Below are positions 1-12,140 of a stretch of 64,000 bases of DNA, in pieces. The stretch lies in assembly GCA_004843345.1 (NCBI GenBank), contig CP039460.1, positions 1 through 64,000 on the forward strand. Direction: 5' to 3'. A program made the translations under genes and the position numbers. Origin of the DNA: Acetobacteraceae bacterium (GTDB lineage: Bacteria; Pseudomonadota; Alphaproteobacteria; Acetobacterales; Acetobacteraceae). The first letter of the stretch is position 1. Every line of letters begins with the position of its first letter. The notes below the pieces were generated by a model. It worked only from the letters and a program-made list of their open reading frames with translations, did not search any database and had not been told where the DNA came from.

Positions 1-93
1 AATAAAGCGCGTTTTTTTATTCTATTAGGATTTGATTAAGATAATGTCATCTTTCTCTTATTCATAAATGCTTCTTTTGAGGGTAGAAAAAAG

Positions 94-1527
94 GTGACAG
101 TTAGTGATGCCCCGATCTCAAAATCTCTAATTTTGGCTTGGGATCGGGTGAAGCTTCAGCTTCAACAATATCTGAAAAAGAGAGGGGTTGCCGGGGACGC
201 TGAATTTCATAATTTTGTCCGCCCTATTTCTCTATTTTCTGTAAAAGATAATGAAGTTTCTTTAAGTCTTCCCAATGCTTTCATGCGTGATCGGGTGAAA
301 GAGCGTTATGGTGATTTTCTGCTTCAACTTTGGAGGCAGGAGACAGAGCAGGAAATTGTGGAGATTGACTTCATTGTTGATGCTGAAAAAGAGGAATTAA
401 CTTCTCAGGCCAGCTCTCCAGGGAATGCTATTGTAGAAAAGGCAGGTCATTTTCTTTCTTCAAATTTATTAGAATCTCAAGAGAATTCTATCAAAGAAAG
501 CTCTTTAAATTCTCATTTTTTATTTGAAAATTTTATTGTAGATAAACCGAATGAATTTGCGCATGCATGCGCAAAGCGTGTTGCAGAACATCCGAATTCA
601 AATGGTCTTAATCCGCTCGTTCTGCATGGAGGGGTTGGTTTAGGAAAGACGCATCTCATGCAGGCTATTGGAAACGCTGTTTTTAGAGAAAGCACTAAAA
701 CTGTAAAATACATGACGGCCGATACCTTTATGTATCAATTTACGAATAGCACACGTTTTGGTCGTCAGAATGATTTTAAAGAAGAACTTATCTCTGTAGA
801 TCTTCTTATGATTGATGATGTTCAGTTTTTAATTGGAAAAGAAAGAACGCAAGAAGAGTTTTTTAATATTTTTAACGCATTAATTTCGGCAGGAAAACAA
901 ATTGTTTTAACAACGGACAAAAGCCCTCACAACTTAACAAATTTTGAGGATCGCGTGCGTAGTCGTTTGGCTTCAGGAATGATAGCTGCATTGTATGAAA
1001 CGACTTATGAGTTACGATTATCTATTCTTCAAGCAAAGGAGGAAGAAGCAGAGATTGTTTTTTCAGAAAAAGTTTTGGAATTCCTTGCACACACAATTAC
1101 AACAAATGTAAGAGAGCTTGAAGGGGCGTTTAACCGTCTTATGGCACATGCCACTTTGATGAATCGTCCAATAACATTGGAAGCAGCACAAGATATTTTA
1201 AAGGATATGTTGCGGGCTCATGAAAGAATTATTGGTGTTGACGAGATTAAGAAGATAGTCTGTGATGAGTGGAATGTTCGTCTTGCCCAAATGAACGGGA
1301 AGCAGAGATCTAATAAAATTGCACGTCCTAGGCAGGTTGCAATGTATTTATCTAAAATATTAACGCGTCATAGCTTGCCAGAAATTGGCAAGAAATTTGA
1401 AAGAGATCATACGACCGTTATGCATGCAATCACTCGGATAGAGCAAGAGATGGAAAAAGATCCTGATTTTGCAGAAAAAGTCGAGCAAGTACAGAAAATG
1501 TTAAAGTCGGGACCTTCTAAGATTTAA
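94..1527 (+). CDS. dnaA: Chromosomal replication initiator DnaA
   Basis: DnaA binds oriC, opens DNA and loads the replicative helicase. The 477-residue protein has an N-terminal interaction domain, an AAA+ core with Walker A GGVGLGKTH (Lys185) and Walker B MIDDVQF (Asp241, Asp242), and the C-terminal DNA-binding helix-turn-helix with the DHTTVMHA signature (about residues 438-445). The start is GTG at 94, preceded by a GAGGG-type ribosome binding site at about 79-83. The linker at about 100-140 is short and Ser/Glu-rich, as is usual. It is first in a dnaA-dnaN-recF-gyrB run. The window probably begins at the conventional chromosome start. I found no cluster of DnaA boxes in the 93 bases upstream. 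Confidence 0.98.
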   Translation: MTVSDAPISKSLILAWDRVKLQLQQYLKKRGVAGDAEFHNFVRPISLFSVKDNEVSLSLPNAFMRDRVKERYGDFLLQLWRQETEQEIVEIDFIVDAEKEELTSQASSPGNAIVEKAGHFLSSNLLESQENSIKESSLNSHFLFENFIVDKPNEFAHACAKRVAEHPNSNGLNPLVLHGGVGLGKTHLMQAIGNAVFRESTKTVKYMTADTFMYQFTNSTRFGRQNDFKEELISVDLLMIDDVQFLIGKERTQEEFFNIFNALISAGKQIVLTTDKSPHNLTNFEDRVRSRLASGMIAALYETTYELRLSILQAKEEEAEIVFSEKVLEFLAHTITTNVRELEGAFNRLMAHATLMNRPITLEAAQDILKDMLRAHERIIGVDEIKKIVCDEWNVRLAQMNGKQRSNKIARPRQVAMYLSKILTRHSLPEIGKKFERDHTTVMHAITRIEQEMEKDPDFAEKVEQVQKMLKSGPSKI

Positions 1528-1534
1528 AACCTTT

Positions 1535-1555
1535 ATCTCTTTAATGATAAGAGAT
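1535..1555 (+). other. Small hairpin between dnaA and dnaN
   Basis: ATCTCTT at 1535-1541 can pair with AAGAGAT at 1549-1555 (7 bp, 7-nt loop), just after the dnaA stop. No T-tract follows, so it could be an mRNA-stabilising hairpin or weak attenuator rather than a standard terminator. Structure seen in sequence; function inferred. Confidence 0.3.
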
Positions 1556-1600
1556 TATTTGTTACTCATTACTAATAATAATTTTTTCAGGGATTTTCCT

Positions 1601-2710
1601 ATGAAGTTTTCCGTTCAGTGTGATCCATTACAAAAAGCTTTGTCTCACATACAAGGTGTTGCAGAAAAGCGGAATACTATTCCTATCCTAGCGAATGTCT
1701 TGCTTGATTATAAGGATAATAAGCTTTCTCTCGCTGCTACGGATATGGAAATTGAGATGTTAGAATCCGTTCCAGCTACTGGCGAGGGAGAGGGTAAGGT
1801 TACGGTTCCTGCCGCTACATTATTTGAGATTATTAGAAAGCTTCCTGTTGATTCTGTTGAATTTATGCAAGCTCGGGAAGATGGCCCGCTAAAAATTTGT
1901 GCTGGGAGTTACGAAGCAACTTTAAATTCTTTGTCTGCTGAAGATTTTCCTTCGATACATACAGATAAGTTTCCTCACTATTTCGAGATATTAGGTAAAG
2001 ATTTACGTGTTTTGTTAGACAGGACTCGTTTTGCAATGTCTACCGAAGAAACACGTTATTACTTGAATGGTATCTATCTACATCCTTTGAATGGAAAATT
2101 AAGAGCAGTTGCAACAGATGGACATCGTTTAGCATTGACCGAGATCCCTTTGCCAAAAGGGGCTGAAAAAATGGAGGGTATTATCGTCCCTAGAAAAACG
2201 GTTAATGAACTCAGAAAGCTTTTAGGCAATTCGGAAGATGTTGTAAAAGTTGGTGTTTCTGACAGTCGTATTGAATTTCTCGTGGATAATGCTGTTTTAG
2301 GCTCTAAATTAATTGATGGTTCTTTCCCCCCTTATGAGCGTGTTATCCCAAAGGGAAACACGCGCTTGCTATGTGTTGATAAGGTGAAATTAACAACGGG
2401 AGTTGCTCTTGTTTCTGCATTAAGTCAAGAAAGATCTCGACCTGTCAAATTTGTTCTTTCCGAAGATAAAGTAATGCTTTCTGCTTTGAGTCCTGATCGA
2501 GGAGATTCACGTGAGGAATTGATTGGAGATGGCATTTCCTACAAAGGGGAAGATATGGAAATTGGCTTTCAAGCACGTTATCTAACAGATGTTGCTGAAC
2601 AGATTGATGGTTCATTGGAATTCTCTTTAGCAGACAACGCTTCTCCAGCACTTATTAGGGATCCTGATATTGAGAATTCATTGTTTGTTTTGATGCCTCT
2701 AAGAGTTTGA
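1601..2710 (+). CDS. dnaN: DNA polymerase III sliding clamp (beta subunit)
   Basis: The beta clamp encircles DNA and tethers polymerase III. The product from ATG 1601 is 369 residues, the normal length, and begins MKFSVQ as family members do. The reading frame stays open upstream to 1544 but would add 19 non-homologous residues. An AGGGA ribosome binding site at 1588-1592 supports ATG 1601. The three-fold clamp repeat pattern is visible, including the ATDGHRLAL segment and the C-terminal VLMPLRV ending typical of DnaN. recF follows 6 bases after the stop, so the two are almost certainly co-transcribed. Confidence 0.97.
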   Translation: MKFSVQCDPLQKALSHIQGVAEKRNTIPILANVLLDYKDNKLSLAATDMEIEMLESVPATGEGEGKVTVPAATLFEIIRKLPVDSVEFMQAREDGPLKICAGSYEATLNSLSAEDFPSIHTDKFPHYFEILGKDLRVLLDRTRFAMSTEETRYYLNGIYLHPLNGKLRAVATDGHRLALTEIPLPKGAEKMEGIIVPRKTVNELRKLLGNSEDVVKVGVSDSRIEFLVDNAVLGSKLIDGSFPPYERVIPKGNTRLLCVDKVKLTTGVALVSALSQERSRPVKFVLSEDKVMLSALSPDRGDSREELIGDGISYKGEDMEIGFQARYLTDVAEQIDGSLEFSLADNASPALIRDPDIENSLFVLMPLRV

Positions 2711-2716
2711 TACTTA

Positions 2717-3817
2717 TTGAATATTCACTCTCTTCGTTTTGAAAATTTTAGAAACTATCCTCGTATGGAGGTAGATTTAGAGTCTCCTATAGTTGTTTTA
2801 TCTGGTCCAAATGGCGCCGGAAAAACTAATTTTTTAGAGGCTATTAGTTTTCTATCGCCAGGACGAGGGTTAAGGTTTCTTTCAGCGTCTGGAATAAATG
2901 TTAGAAATAATGAGGGTTGGTCCGTTTGGGCAAATCTTTCTTTTGCCGGAGAGCCCTATACACTCTCTACAGGAATTCCTTCTGGTAAAACGCATCGAGT
3001 GTTTTTTTTAGATGGAGAGCCATTAAACTCCAGTGAAAAAGCTAGTCTTTTTTTTACATGTTTGTGGACAACGCCACATATGGAACGGTTGTTCTCCTCT
3101 GGCGCCTCGGCTAGGCGTAAATTTTTAGATTCATTAATTCTCGCAGAACAAAGGACTTACTCCCGAGAATTATTGTCTCTTGAGAGAATGTTAACTTCCC
3201 GTAATAAAATTTTAGCAGAAACTCCGTCTGAGCTAGCATGGCTCGAGGGGGTTGAAGATTCTATTGCGCGACATACTGTTTCTATTTCGGCTATTCGTAA
3301 AAATTTTCTTGAGCGCATTAAAATTTATTTGAATATTTTTACAAATATGCCTCTCCTTAACTTGGGAGTGAATTGTTGGGTAGCTGAACAATTAGAAAAT
3401 TATTCAGCCTTAGAGGTGGAGGATATGCTGCGTGAGAAATTATCTTTATCTCGACAAAGAGACCAAGAGTTAAAAAAAACTTCTTGGGGAGCTCATAAAA
3501 CAGATTTTATTGTTTTTTACGGCAACAAGGCTCAAAGTGCTGACATGTGCAGTAGCGGAGAGCAGAAAATGATTCTCCTAACTTTAATTCTAGCTCAAGC
3601 AGAAAATCTTAAAAGACGCACAGGAATGATTCCAACGCTTTTGCTGGATGAGCCTCTCGTACATTTAGATACACGAAATAAAAATATTTTTTTGAAAAAT
3701 ATTCAAGATTTAAATCTTCCTACTTTTTTAACTGGAACAGATCATATTGATTTTTCTGAGTTAAAGGAAAGTGCCGATTTTTTAAGTATAAATTCTGGAG
3801 AAATCTCTTTTAAATGA
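2717..3817 (+). CDS. recF: DNA replication and repair ATPase RecF
   Basis: RecF is an SMC-like ATPase that acts with RecO and RecR to load RecA at gaps. The 366-residue protein has Walker A GPNGAGKTN (Lys36), an ABC-type signature SSGEQK (about residue 279) and Walker B LLLDEPL (Asp311, Glu312), in the expected order. The start is TTG at 2717, 6 bases after dnaN; no better in-frame ATG exists before the conserved HSLRFENFRNY segment. The rare start codon and tight spacing suggest low expression coupled to dnaN translation. Confidence 0.96.
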   Translation: MNIHSLRFENFRNYPRMEVDLESPIVVLSGPNGAGKTNFLEAISFLSPGRGLRFLSASGINVRNNEGWSVWANLSFAGEPYTLSTGIPSGKTHRVFFLDGEPLNSSEKASLFFTCLWTTPHMERLFSSGASARRKFLDSLILAEQRTYSRELLSLERMLTSRNKILAETPSELAWLEGVEDSIARHTVSISAIRKNFLERIKIYLNIFTNMPLLNLGVNCWVAEQLENYSALEVEDMLREKLSLSRQRDQELKKTSWGAHKTDFIVFYGNKAQSADMCSSGEQKMILLTLILAQAENLKRRTGMIPTLLLDEPLVHLDTRNKNIFLKNIQDLNLPTFLTGTDHIDFSELKESADFLSINSGEISFK

Positions 3818-3850
3818 TGCTTTTTACTGGCTCAGACTTAAAGCTTTCTT

Positions 3851-3856
3851 TATAAT
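3851..3856 (+). promoter_or_regulatory. Candidate -10 box upstream of gyrB
   Basis: A perfect TATAAT at 3851-3856 lies 61 bases before the gyrB start, in the longest gap of the replication cluster. No convincing -35 hexamer sits 16-18 bases upstream, so this is a candidate only. Confidence 0.3.
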
Positions 3857-3869
3857 GAAAGAAGAATAA

Positions 3870-6347
<2,478 letters not shown>

Positions 6348-6364
6348 TTTGAGGAGGAGTTGGT

Positions 6365-7708
6365 GTGGCTAAAGTTGGTGTAATTCTTGCTGCAGGGCGT
6401 GGATCACGGATGAAATCCAAATATCCAAAAGCAATGCAGCCTTTAGCTGGACAACCAATGATCTCCAGATTAAGAGACCAAGCCTTAGAGGTTTTTGACC
6501 GTTTGGTTCTCATACTTGCTCCCGGTATGGAGGATGTTTCTAATCTTTTGCCAGAGGCAGATATTGTTATTCAGGCCATTCCTAAAGGGACAGGAGATGC
6601 CGCAAAGGTATCTACCTCGTGTTGGGATGATGAAGATGAGGTTGCATTTTTATATGCAGATAATCCTCTTTTAACTGCAGGAACAATGAAAAATCTTTTG
6701 CAGGAACGTTCAAAGAAAAAGGCTTCTCTTTCTTTGCTGACAATGGATTTGAAAGATCCAAAGCAGTATGGAAGAGTTATTTTGAATGATTCTGGGCATG
6801 TCATTAAAATTATTGAGTTTTCCGAAGCAACAGTAGAAGAAAAACAGGCAACACTTTGTAATGCAGGTGTTATCTCAGGGATCGGAAAGGACTTACGAAA
6901 GTGGTTGAGTTTGTTGCCTTTTCATCAAGAGGCAGGAGAGTTCTATTTAACGGATCTTATCTCTATGGCCGCTCTTCAAGGGGAGGTTGTCTATGTCCTT
7001 GGAGACGAAGAAGAACTCATGGGAATTAATGATCGTAAAGATTTAGCCGTCGCAGAAAAGATTATTCAAAAGGAACTTCGGATTGCAGCAATGTCACAGG
7101 GTGTAACGCTTCAAGATCCTGACACCGTATGGCTTTCTGCTGACACTTCTTTTGGAACAGACGTGATTTTAGAGCCGAATGTTTATATCGGAAAGTCTGT
7201 TATACTAGGAGATGGCGTTCGAATTAAAGCTTTTAGCTATATAGAAAATGCCCATATTGGTCTTGATTCTTCAGTTGGTCCATTTTCTCGTTTAAGAGGA
7301 GGCGTTCATTGTACTGAGGATGTCCATATAGGAAATTTTGTTGAGCTGAAAAATGCACAATTGAAAAAAGGTGTGAAAGTTGGGCATCTTTCTTATTTAG
7401 GAGATAGTGAAGTTGGTGAGGCAACCAATATTGGTGCTGGGACAGTAAGCTGTAATTTTGACGGTAAGAATAAATTTAAAACCTATATTGGCGAGAATGC
7501 CTTTATAGGCTCGAATTCAGCTCTTGTTGCACCAGTACAAATTGGAAATAAGTCCGTTGTGGCAGCTGGATCAACCATTACTGAACTCGTTCCTGATGAA
7601 ACTTTAGCTTTTGGGCGCGCTCGTCAAGTAAATAACAAAAAAGCAGCTCAAAGATGGTGGCAAAAGTTTACCAAAACTGCAAAAACAAACGAAAGTAAAG
7701 AACAGTAA
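6365..7708 (+). CDS. glmU: Bifunctional UDP-N-acetylglucosamine pyrophosphorylase / glucosamine-1-phosphate acetyltransferase
   Basis: GlmU acetylates glucosamine-1-phosphate and uridylylates it to UDP-GlcNAc, the precursor of peptidoglycan and lipid A. The N-terminal pyrophosphorylase carries LAAGRGSRMKS (residues 8-18). From about residue 250 there is a left-handed beta-helix of hexapeptide repeats with the GHLSYLGD active-site stretch (His341). The start is GTG 6365 with a very strong ribosome binding site GAGGAGGAG at 6351-6359. glmS starts one base after its stop, so two consecutive pathway enzymes are coupled. Confidence 0.97.
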   Translation: MAKVGVILAAGRGSRMKSKYPKAMQPLAGQPMISRLRDQALEVFDRLVLILAPGMEDVSNLLPEADIVIQAIPKGTGDAAKVSTSCWDDEDEVAFLYADNPLLTAGTMKNLLQERSKKKASLSLLTMDLKDPKQYGRVILNDSGHVIKIIEFSEATVEEKQATLCNAGVISGIGKDLRKWLSLLPFHQEAGEFYLTDLISMAALQGEVVYVLGDEEELMGINDRKDLAVAEKIIQKELRIAAMSQGVTLQDPDTVWLSADTSFGTDVILEPNVYIGKSVILGDGVRIKAFSYIENAHIGLDSSVGPFSRLRGGVHCTEDVHIGNFVELKNAQLKKGVKVGHLSYLGDSEVGEATNIGAGTVSCNFDGKNKFKTYIGENAFIGSNSALVAPVQIGNKSVVAAGSTITELVPDETLAFGRARQVNNKKAAQRWWQKFTKTAKTNESKEQ

Positions 7709-7709
7709 T

Positions 7710-9533
7710 ATGTGTGGAATCTGTGCTATTATAGGAAACGGCAATGTTGTTCCTGATCTGATCGAAGGCTTAAGACGTCTCGAATATAGAGGTTATGATT
7801 CTGCTGGTGTGGCAGTTATTAACTCCGAAAAAAAAATTCAGGTATGTAAAGCAGCTGGAAAATTAAAAATATTAGAGGAAAAGCTTAAAAAAACAGAACT
7901 TTCAGGCAGTACTGGCATTGGGCATACAAGATGGGCGACGCATGGCGCTCCCGTTTGCAAGAATGCGCATCCTCATCACGTCGGTGAAGTCGCTGTTGTG
8001 CATAATGGTATCATTGAGAACTTTCAGAAACTTAGAAAGTCTCTTCAATCAAAAGGGAGAGAGTTTCACACCGATACTGATACCGAGGTCATTGCCCATC
8101 TTATTGATTCTCTTGTTAAAAGTGGTCTTAAGCCATTAGAAGCGGTACAAAGTGCGCTAAAAGAACTCGAAGGTGCTTATGCTCTTTCGATTATTTTTGA
8201 CAATTATCCAGACATGATCATTGGAGCACGGCATGGGGCGCCATTAGTGGTTGGTAAATCAAATAATGGCGTTGTCTCTCTGGGGTCTGACAGTTTGGCT
8301 CTTGTCGGGATTGCGGAGGATCTTTCTTATCTCGAAGATGGTGATGTCGTTCTTTTAGAGAAAAAAAAGATAACGATTTTTGATAAAAACAATGAGCAAT
8401 CTCTTAGAAAAATCGTAAAAAATAAGCAAACAGATCTTCAGACAGGAAAAGCCGGTTATAAGCATTACATGGAAAAAGAGATCTATGAACATGCTTCCGC
8501 TATTGCACGAACAGATGAACTTTTTCATAAAACATCTGTGTTGAAGGATTTTCATGTTAAACCTAAGGATCTCAAACGTTTAATTATTTCAGCATGTGGA
8601 TCTGCTTATTATGCAGGCCTTGTCGGAAAATATTGGCTAGAAGAGATAGCAAATCTTCCAACTGAAATTGATGTTGCATCTGAGTTAAGATATAGAAATA
8701 TCTGTAAATCTTCTTCAGAAGATCTTGCTATTCTAATTTCCCAATCAGGGGAGACTGCAGACACTCTCGCTGCTTTGAGACACTTAAAAAGTTTGGGGTA
8801 TCCAACTCTTGGTGTTCTTAATTCTCGTTACTCTACGATGGAAAGAGAGAGCCAGCATACCGTTTTAACTCAGGGCGGACCTGAAATTTCAGTTGCATCA
8901 ACTAAGGCTTTTACAGCTCAACTAACCGTCTTGGCGAATTTAGCGATTAAACTTGCATTAGAACGAGGCAGTATTAGCCAAGAAAAAGCAAACCATTTAC
9001 ACGAAGCTCTTGCTCAAGTCCCCGCTCAAGTGATGCAGATTTTATCACAACTTGTTTCGAGTATTGAGAAGATGGCTAAAATTATTTCTCAAGCCCAAGA
9101 TGTTCTATTTTTAGGGCGTAATATTTGCATGCCAATTGCAGAAGAGGGAGCTCTAAAGCTCAAAGAAATTACTTACATTCATGCCGAAGCCTATCCTGCA
9201 GGAGAATTAAAACATGGACCAATTAGTTTGATTGACTCAAAAATGCCTGTAGTTGCCTTGGCACCATCTGGAATTTTGTTTGAAAAAACGCTTTCAAATC
9301 TCCAAGAAGTAAAGGCAAGAGGGGGAAAATTACTTGTCTTTACGGATGAATTAGGTAAAGAAAAAGTATCGGCCGTGAGTGATATCGTCGGTGTTCTTCC
9401 AGCGTCAGATGCATTTGTTGTTCCGCTACTTTATACGATTCCTCTGCACATGCTAAGTTACAAAACGGCTTTATTAAAAGGAACAGATGTAGATCAGCCT
9501 CGAAATTTAGCAAAATCTGTAACCGTAGAATAG
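7710..9533 (+). CDS. glmS: Glutamine-fructose-6-phosphate aminotransferase (isomerizing)
   Basis: GlmS makes glucosamine-6-phosphate from fructose-6-phosphate and glutamine, the first committed step to UDP-GlcNAc. The 607-residue protein starts MCGIC, placing the nucleophilic Cys at position 1 after Met removal. It has the type-II glutamine amidotransferase domain (HTRWATHG), two SIS sugar-isomerase domains and the canonical C-terminal KSVTVE. It begins one base after the glmU stop. I saw no glmS-ribozyme-like leader; there is no space for one. Confidence 0.98.
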   Translation: MCGICAIIGNGNVVPDLIEGLRRLEYRGYDSAGVAVINSEKKIQVCKAAGKLKILEEKLKKTELSGSTGIGHTRWATHGAPVCKNAHPHHVGEVAVVHNGIIENFQKLRKSLQSKGREFHTDTDTEVIAHLIDSLVKSGLKPLEAVQSALKELEGAYALSIIFDNYPDMIIGARHGAPLVVGKSNNGVVSLGSDSLALVGIAEDLSYLEDGDVVLLEKKKITIFDKNNEQSLRKIVKNKQTDLQTGKAGYKHYMEKEIYEHASAIARTDELFHKTSVLKDFHVKPKDLKRLIISACGSAYYAGLVGKYWLEEIANLPTEIDVASELRYRNICKSSSEDLAILISQSGETADTLAALRHLKSLGYPTLGVLNSRYSTMERESQHTVLTQGGPEISVASTKAFTAQLTVLANLAIKLALERGSISQEKANHLHEALAQVPAQVMQILSQLVSSIEKMAKIISQAQDVLFLGRNICMPIAEEGALKLKEITYIHAEAYPAGELKHGPISLIDSKMPVVALAPSGILFEKTLSNLQEVKARGGKLLVFTDELGKEKVSAVSDIVGVLPASDAFVVPLLYTIPLHMLSYKTALLKGTDVDQPRNLAKSVTVE

Positions 9534-9606
9534 TTAGAATGGACACAAGTAGATTTGATCCTATTCGTTCTCATTGGATCAGTCGTATTACCGTTAGGGG
9601 GCGATA

Positions 9607-12099
9607 ATGGATATAGAATTGGCGCCAATTCTTTTAACGCTAGCCTTCTTACTGATTGTTATTTCTTTTGTTCAGCCGGTCGCTAAAAAATTAGAAATTT
9701 CTGAAACCGTTCTTCTGGCTATTTTGGGAATCGCTTTAGGCAGCGCTTCTTTAGCTATCATAAATTCTCTTGGATTTGAGCTTCTAGAAACACCAGCTGA
9801 GATGCTGATTAATTTTCCAATTAATAGTGAGGGCTTTCTTCTCATCTTTTTGCCAGTTCTTGTTTTTCAGGGAGCCATGGCAATTGACGTAAGAAGTTTA
9901 GCACATGAGACTGCAACCGTTTTACTTTTGGCTGTAGTGGCCGTAGCAGTATCAACTTTGACAATTGGATTGGCAATTTATCCTTTTGCAGGTGAAAGTC
10001 TTGTTATTTGCTTCCTTCTTGGAAGTATTGTTGCGACGACAGATCCTTCTGCTGTGGCCGGCATTTTTAGAGAAGTTGGCGCCGCATCCCGTTTAGGGCG
10101 ATTAGTTGAGGGAGAAGCTCTATTTAATGATGCGGCGGCCATTGCCATTTTTTCTATTTTAATTGCGTCTCTGGTGGCACACCAAGAAATTCATTTTAAT
10201 GAAGCTGTTTTTGATTTTTTAAAAGAATTTATTGGCGCAACGGTTGTTGGCGCTGCGCTCGGACTAGCTATTTTAGGCTTTGTCGGCCGTCTTGGAACTT
10301 TTCCAGCGGCAGAGGCAAGTTTAACATTAGCTTTGCCATATATTTCATATATTGTTTGTGAAAATATGCTGGGTTTTTCTGGTGTTGTGGGAAGTGTCGC
10401 TTCTGGCTTAATTATGTCTGCTTATGGCCCTTCCACATTTCGTCCAAAAGTTTGGAAGTTTTTAGAAGAGTTGTGGGGACAACTTGCTTTTTGGGCGGGT
10501 TCGCTCATTTTCCTTTTAGCCTCTATGTTTGTTCCAAGGCTAATGATGGGAATGACAAAATGGGACTGGGCATTGATTCTTGTTGCCAGCATTGCTGGTC
10601 TCATTGCTAGGTCTATCGTTATTTTCGGATTATTTCCTATTCTTGCCCTTTCTCGTATCGCGCCAGCAGTTCCTTTTCGTTTTCAGCTAACAATGGCATG
10701 GGGAGGGCTTCGAGGTGCAATTACATTAGCTTTAGCGCTAGCTGTGGTTGAAAATAGGGACTTATCTGAGCATATAGCTCGTTTTATTGGCATTGTTGCG
10801 ACGGGATTTGTCCTTGTTACACTTTTATTGAATGGAACAACTTTACGTTTTCTTGTCGTAAAGCTTGGATTGAACCAACTCTCACCGATTGATGCGGCTA
10901 TGCGAAAACAAGCTATTTCGATCGGTATTGGAATTGTTGTTAAACGCGTTGAGAAAACTGCTATCGAACATGGTTTTTACGAGAATGTTAGAAGAAATAT
11001 TGTTAAACAATTAGAAAGACGCCAGAAAAAAATAAATGAAAACAATAACTTCAAGACAGCGTTAGATAATCGTGATCAAGTCACTGTTGCCTTGATGACA
11101 ATCGCAAGCCAAGAAAAAACAATTTTATTAGATTTTTTTAAAATTCCAGGTTTAACAAGAGGACCAGTAATTCAAGACTTGCTCCGTTCAGTAGAAGCTA
11201 TGATTGATGGTTCCAAGTTAGATGGACGTTTAGGATATATTCTTGCTAGACGGAAACGTTTAAAGCCAACATTTCGTCTGAAATTTGCACAATTTTTACA
11301 TCGTCATTTTAGAATTGATCGTCCTTTAATGAATTGCATGCGTGATCTGTTCGAAATGTTATTGATTGCGCATTTAGTTTCAACATCACTTTTAAAATTT
11401 GTTGAAGAGCGTATGAAAACAGCTCTTGGGATTCATATCACTGATATTGTTACAGAAATTCTTATTGGACAGGCAAAATCAATTGATGATGCTTTAAAAA
11501 CGCTAAGACGCCATTATCCTGGGTATGCTGAAATGTTAGAAGGGCGCATTCTAAGACAAATTTCCCTATATTTTGAAAGTGAGGAATACGCTACACTTGC
11601 AAATGAGAATTTGATTTCTCCGGAGCTCCATCGCGAATTAAATCGTTCGATAGATGCAAACCATCAGCGTCTAGAAAAACAGGCTATAGGAGGATTTGAC
11701 CTAAGAGATGGTATCGCTGAACGCTTAGCTCAATTCCCAATTTTTTCAGGTGTTTCAGCAAAGACTCTTGAAAAGCTTGGAAAAGAAGCATCAATTCAAT
11801 TTGTTTCTCCAGGAACAGTTCTCTTGACAAGGGATCAGAAGGTAAGAAGTGTCTTTCCAATTCTTTCTGGTGTTGCTGAATATCATCAAGCTGGTATAGA
11901 TCGAAAATTAGAGCCAGGTGATATTATTGGCGCAGACTGCTTTATCGATAAACGTAAGTGTTTAGCGGCCGTGAGAATTATAAAATACTCACATCTTTTG
12001 GTTATTTCCTCGCGTAAATTCAAAAAGTTTCTTGAAGAAAACCCACAAGTGAAGGTGCGTCTTGAGAGGGCTAATAAAGATAGAGAAGAGTTGAGTTAA
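9607..12099 (+). CDS. CPA1-family Na+/H+ antiporter with C-terminal cyclic-nucleotide-binding-like domain
   Basis: Predicted inner-membrane cation/proton exchanger for pH and sodium homeostasis. Residues about 1-420 form roughly 12 hydrophobic helices with the CPA1 motifs TDPSAVAGIF and EALFNDAAAI; the ND pair is typical of electroneutral exchangers. A long basic cytoplasmic region (about 430-700) follows, then a CRP/cNMP-binding-like fold (about 705-820). That fold lacks an obvious phosphate-binding cassette signature, so nucleotide binding is uncertain. ATG 9607 has AGGGGG at 9595-9600. The substrate ion cannot be told from sequence. Confidence 0.88.
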   Translation: MDIELAPILLTLAFLLIVISFVQPVAKKLEISETVLLAILGIALGSASLAIINSLGFELLETPAEMLINFPINSEGFLLIFLPVLVFQGAMAIDVRSLAHETATVLLLAVVAVAVSTLTIGLAIYPFAGESLVICFLLGSIVATTDPSAVAGIFREVGAASRLGRLVEGEALFNDAAAIAIFSILIASLVAHQEIHFNEAVFDFLKEFIGATVVGAALGLAILGFVGRLGTFPAAEASLTLALPYISYIVCENMLGFSGVVGSVASGLIMSAYGPSTFRPKVWKFLEELWGQLAFWAGSLIFLLASMFVPRLMMGMTKWDWALILVASIAGLIARSIVIFGLFPILALSRIAPAVPFRFQLTMAWGGLRGAITLALALAVVENRDLSEHIARFIGIVATGFVLVTLLLNGTTLRFLVVKLGLNQLSPIDAAMRKQAISIGIGIVVKRVEKTAIEHGFYENVRRNIVKQLERRQKKINENNNFKTALDNRDQVTVALMTIASQEKTILLDFFKIPGLTRGPVIQDLLRSVEAMIDGSKLDGRLGYILARRKRLKPTFRLKFAQFLHRHFRIDRPLMNCMRDLFEMLLIAHLVSTSLLKFVEERMKTALGIHITDIVTEILIGQAKSIDDALKTLRRHYPGYAEMLEGRILRQISLYFESEEYATLANENLISPELHRELNRSIDANHQRLEKQAIGGFDLRDGIAERLAQFPIFSGVSAKTLEKLGKEASIQFVSPGTVLLTRDQKVRSVFPILSGVAEYHQAGIDRKLEPGDIIGADCFIDKRKCLAAVRIIKYSHLLVISSRKFKKFLEENPQVKVRLERANKDREELS

Positions 12100-12103
12100 T
12101 TGA

Positions 12104-12140
12104 GGGCTCTTTATTTTAAACGATAAAGAGCCCATTTTTT
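12104..12140 (+). terminator. Rho-independent terminator after the antiporter gene
   Basis: Perfect 11-bp stem GGGCTCTTTAT (12104-12114) with ATAAAGAGCCC (12123-12133), 8-base loop, followed by a T6 run at 12135-12140. It is the clearest canonical terminator in the window. It slightly overlaps the 3' end of the convergent gene. Confidence 0.92.

Noticed and set aside
1-93. Chromosomal origin upstream of dnaA
   Set aside because: Only 93 bases are visible and no cluster of DnaA boxes or clear unwinding element was found.
1544-1600. N-terminal extension of dnaN
   Set aside because: Not similar to DnaN N-termini; ATG 1601 has a good ribosome binding site and the canonical MKFSV start.
9556-9581. 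TGATCC/GGATCA hairpin after glmS
   Set aside because: Six-bp stem with a 14-base loop and no T-tract; too weak to call.
9539-9607. A 22-codon ORF ending in a TAATG overlap with the antiporter start
   Set aside because: No convincing ribosome binding site and no family pattern; a short open frame of this size is expected by chance.
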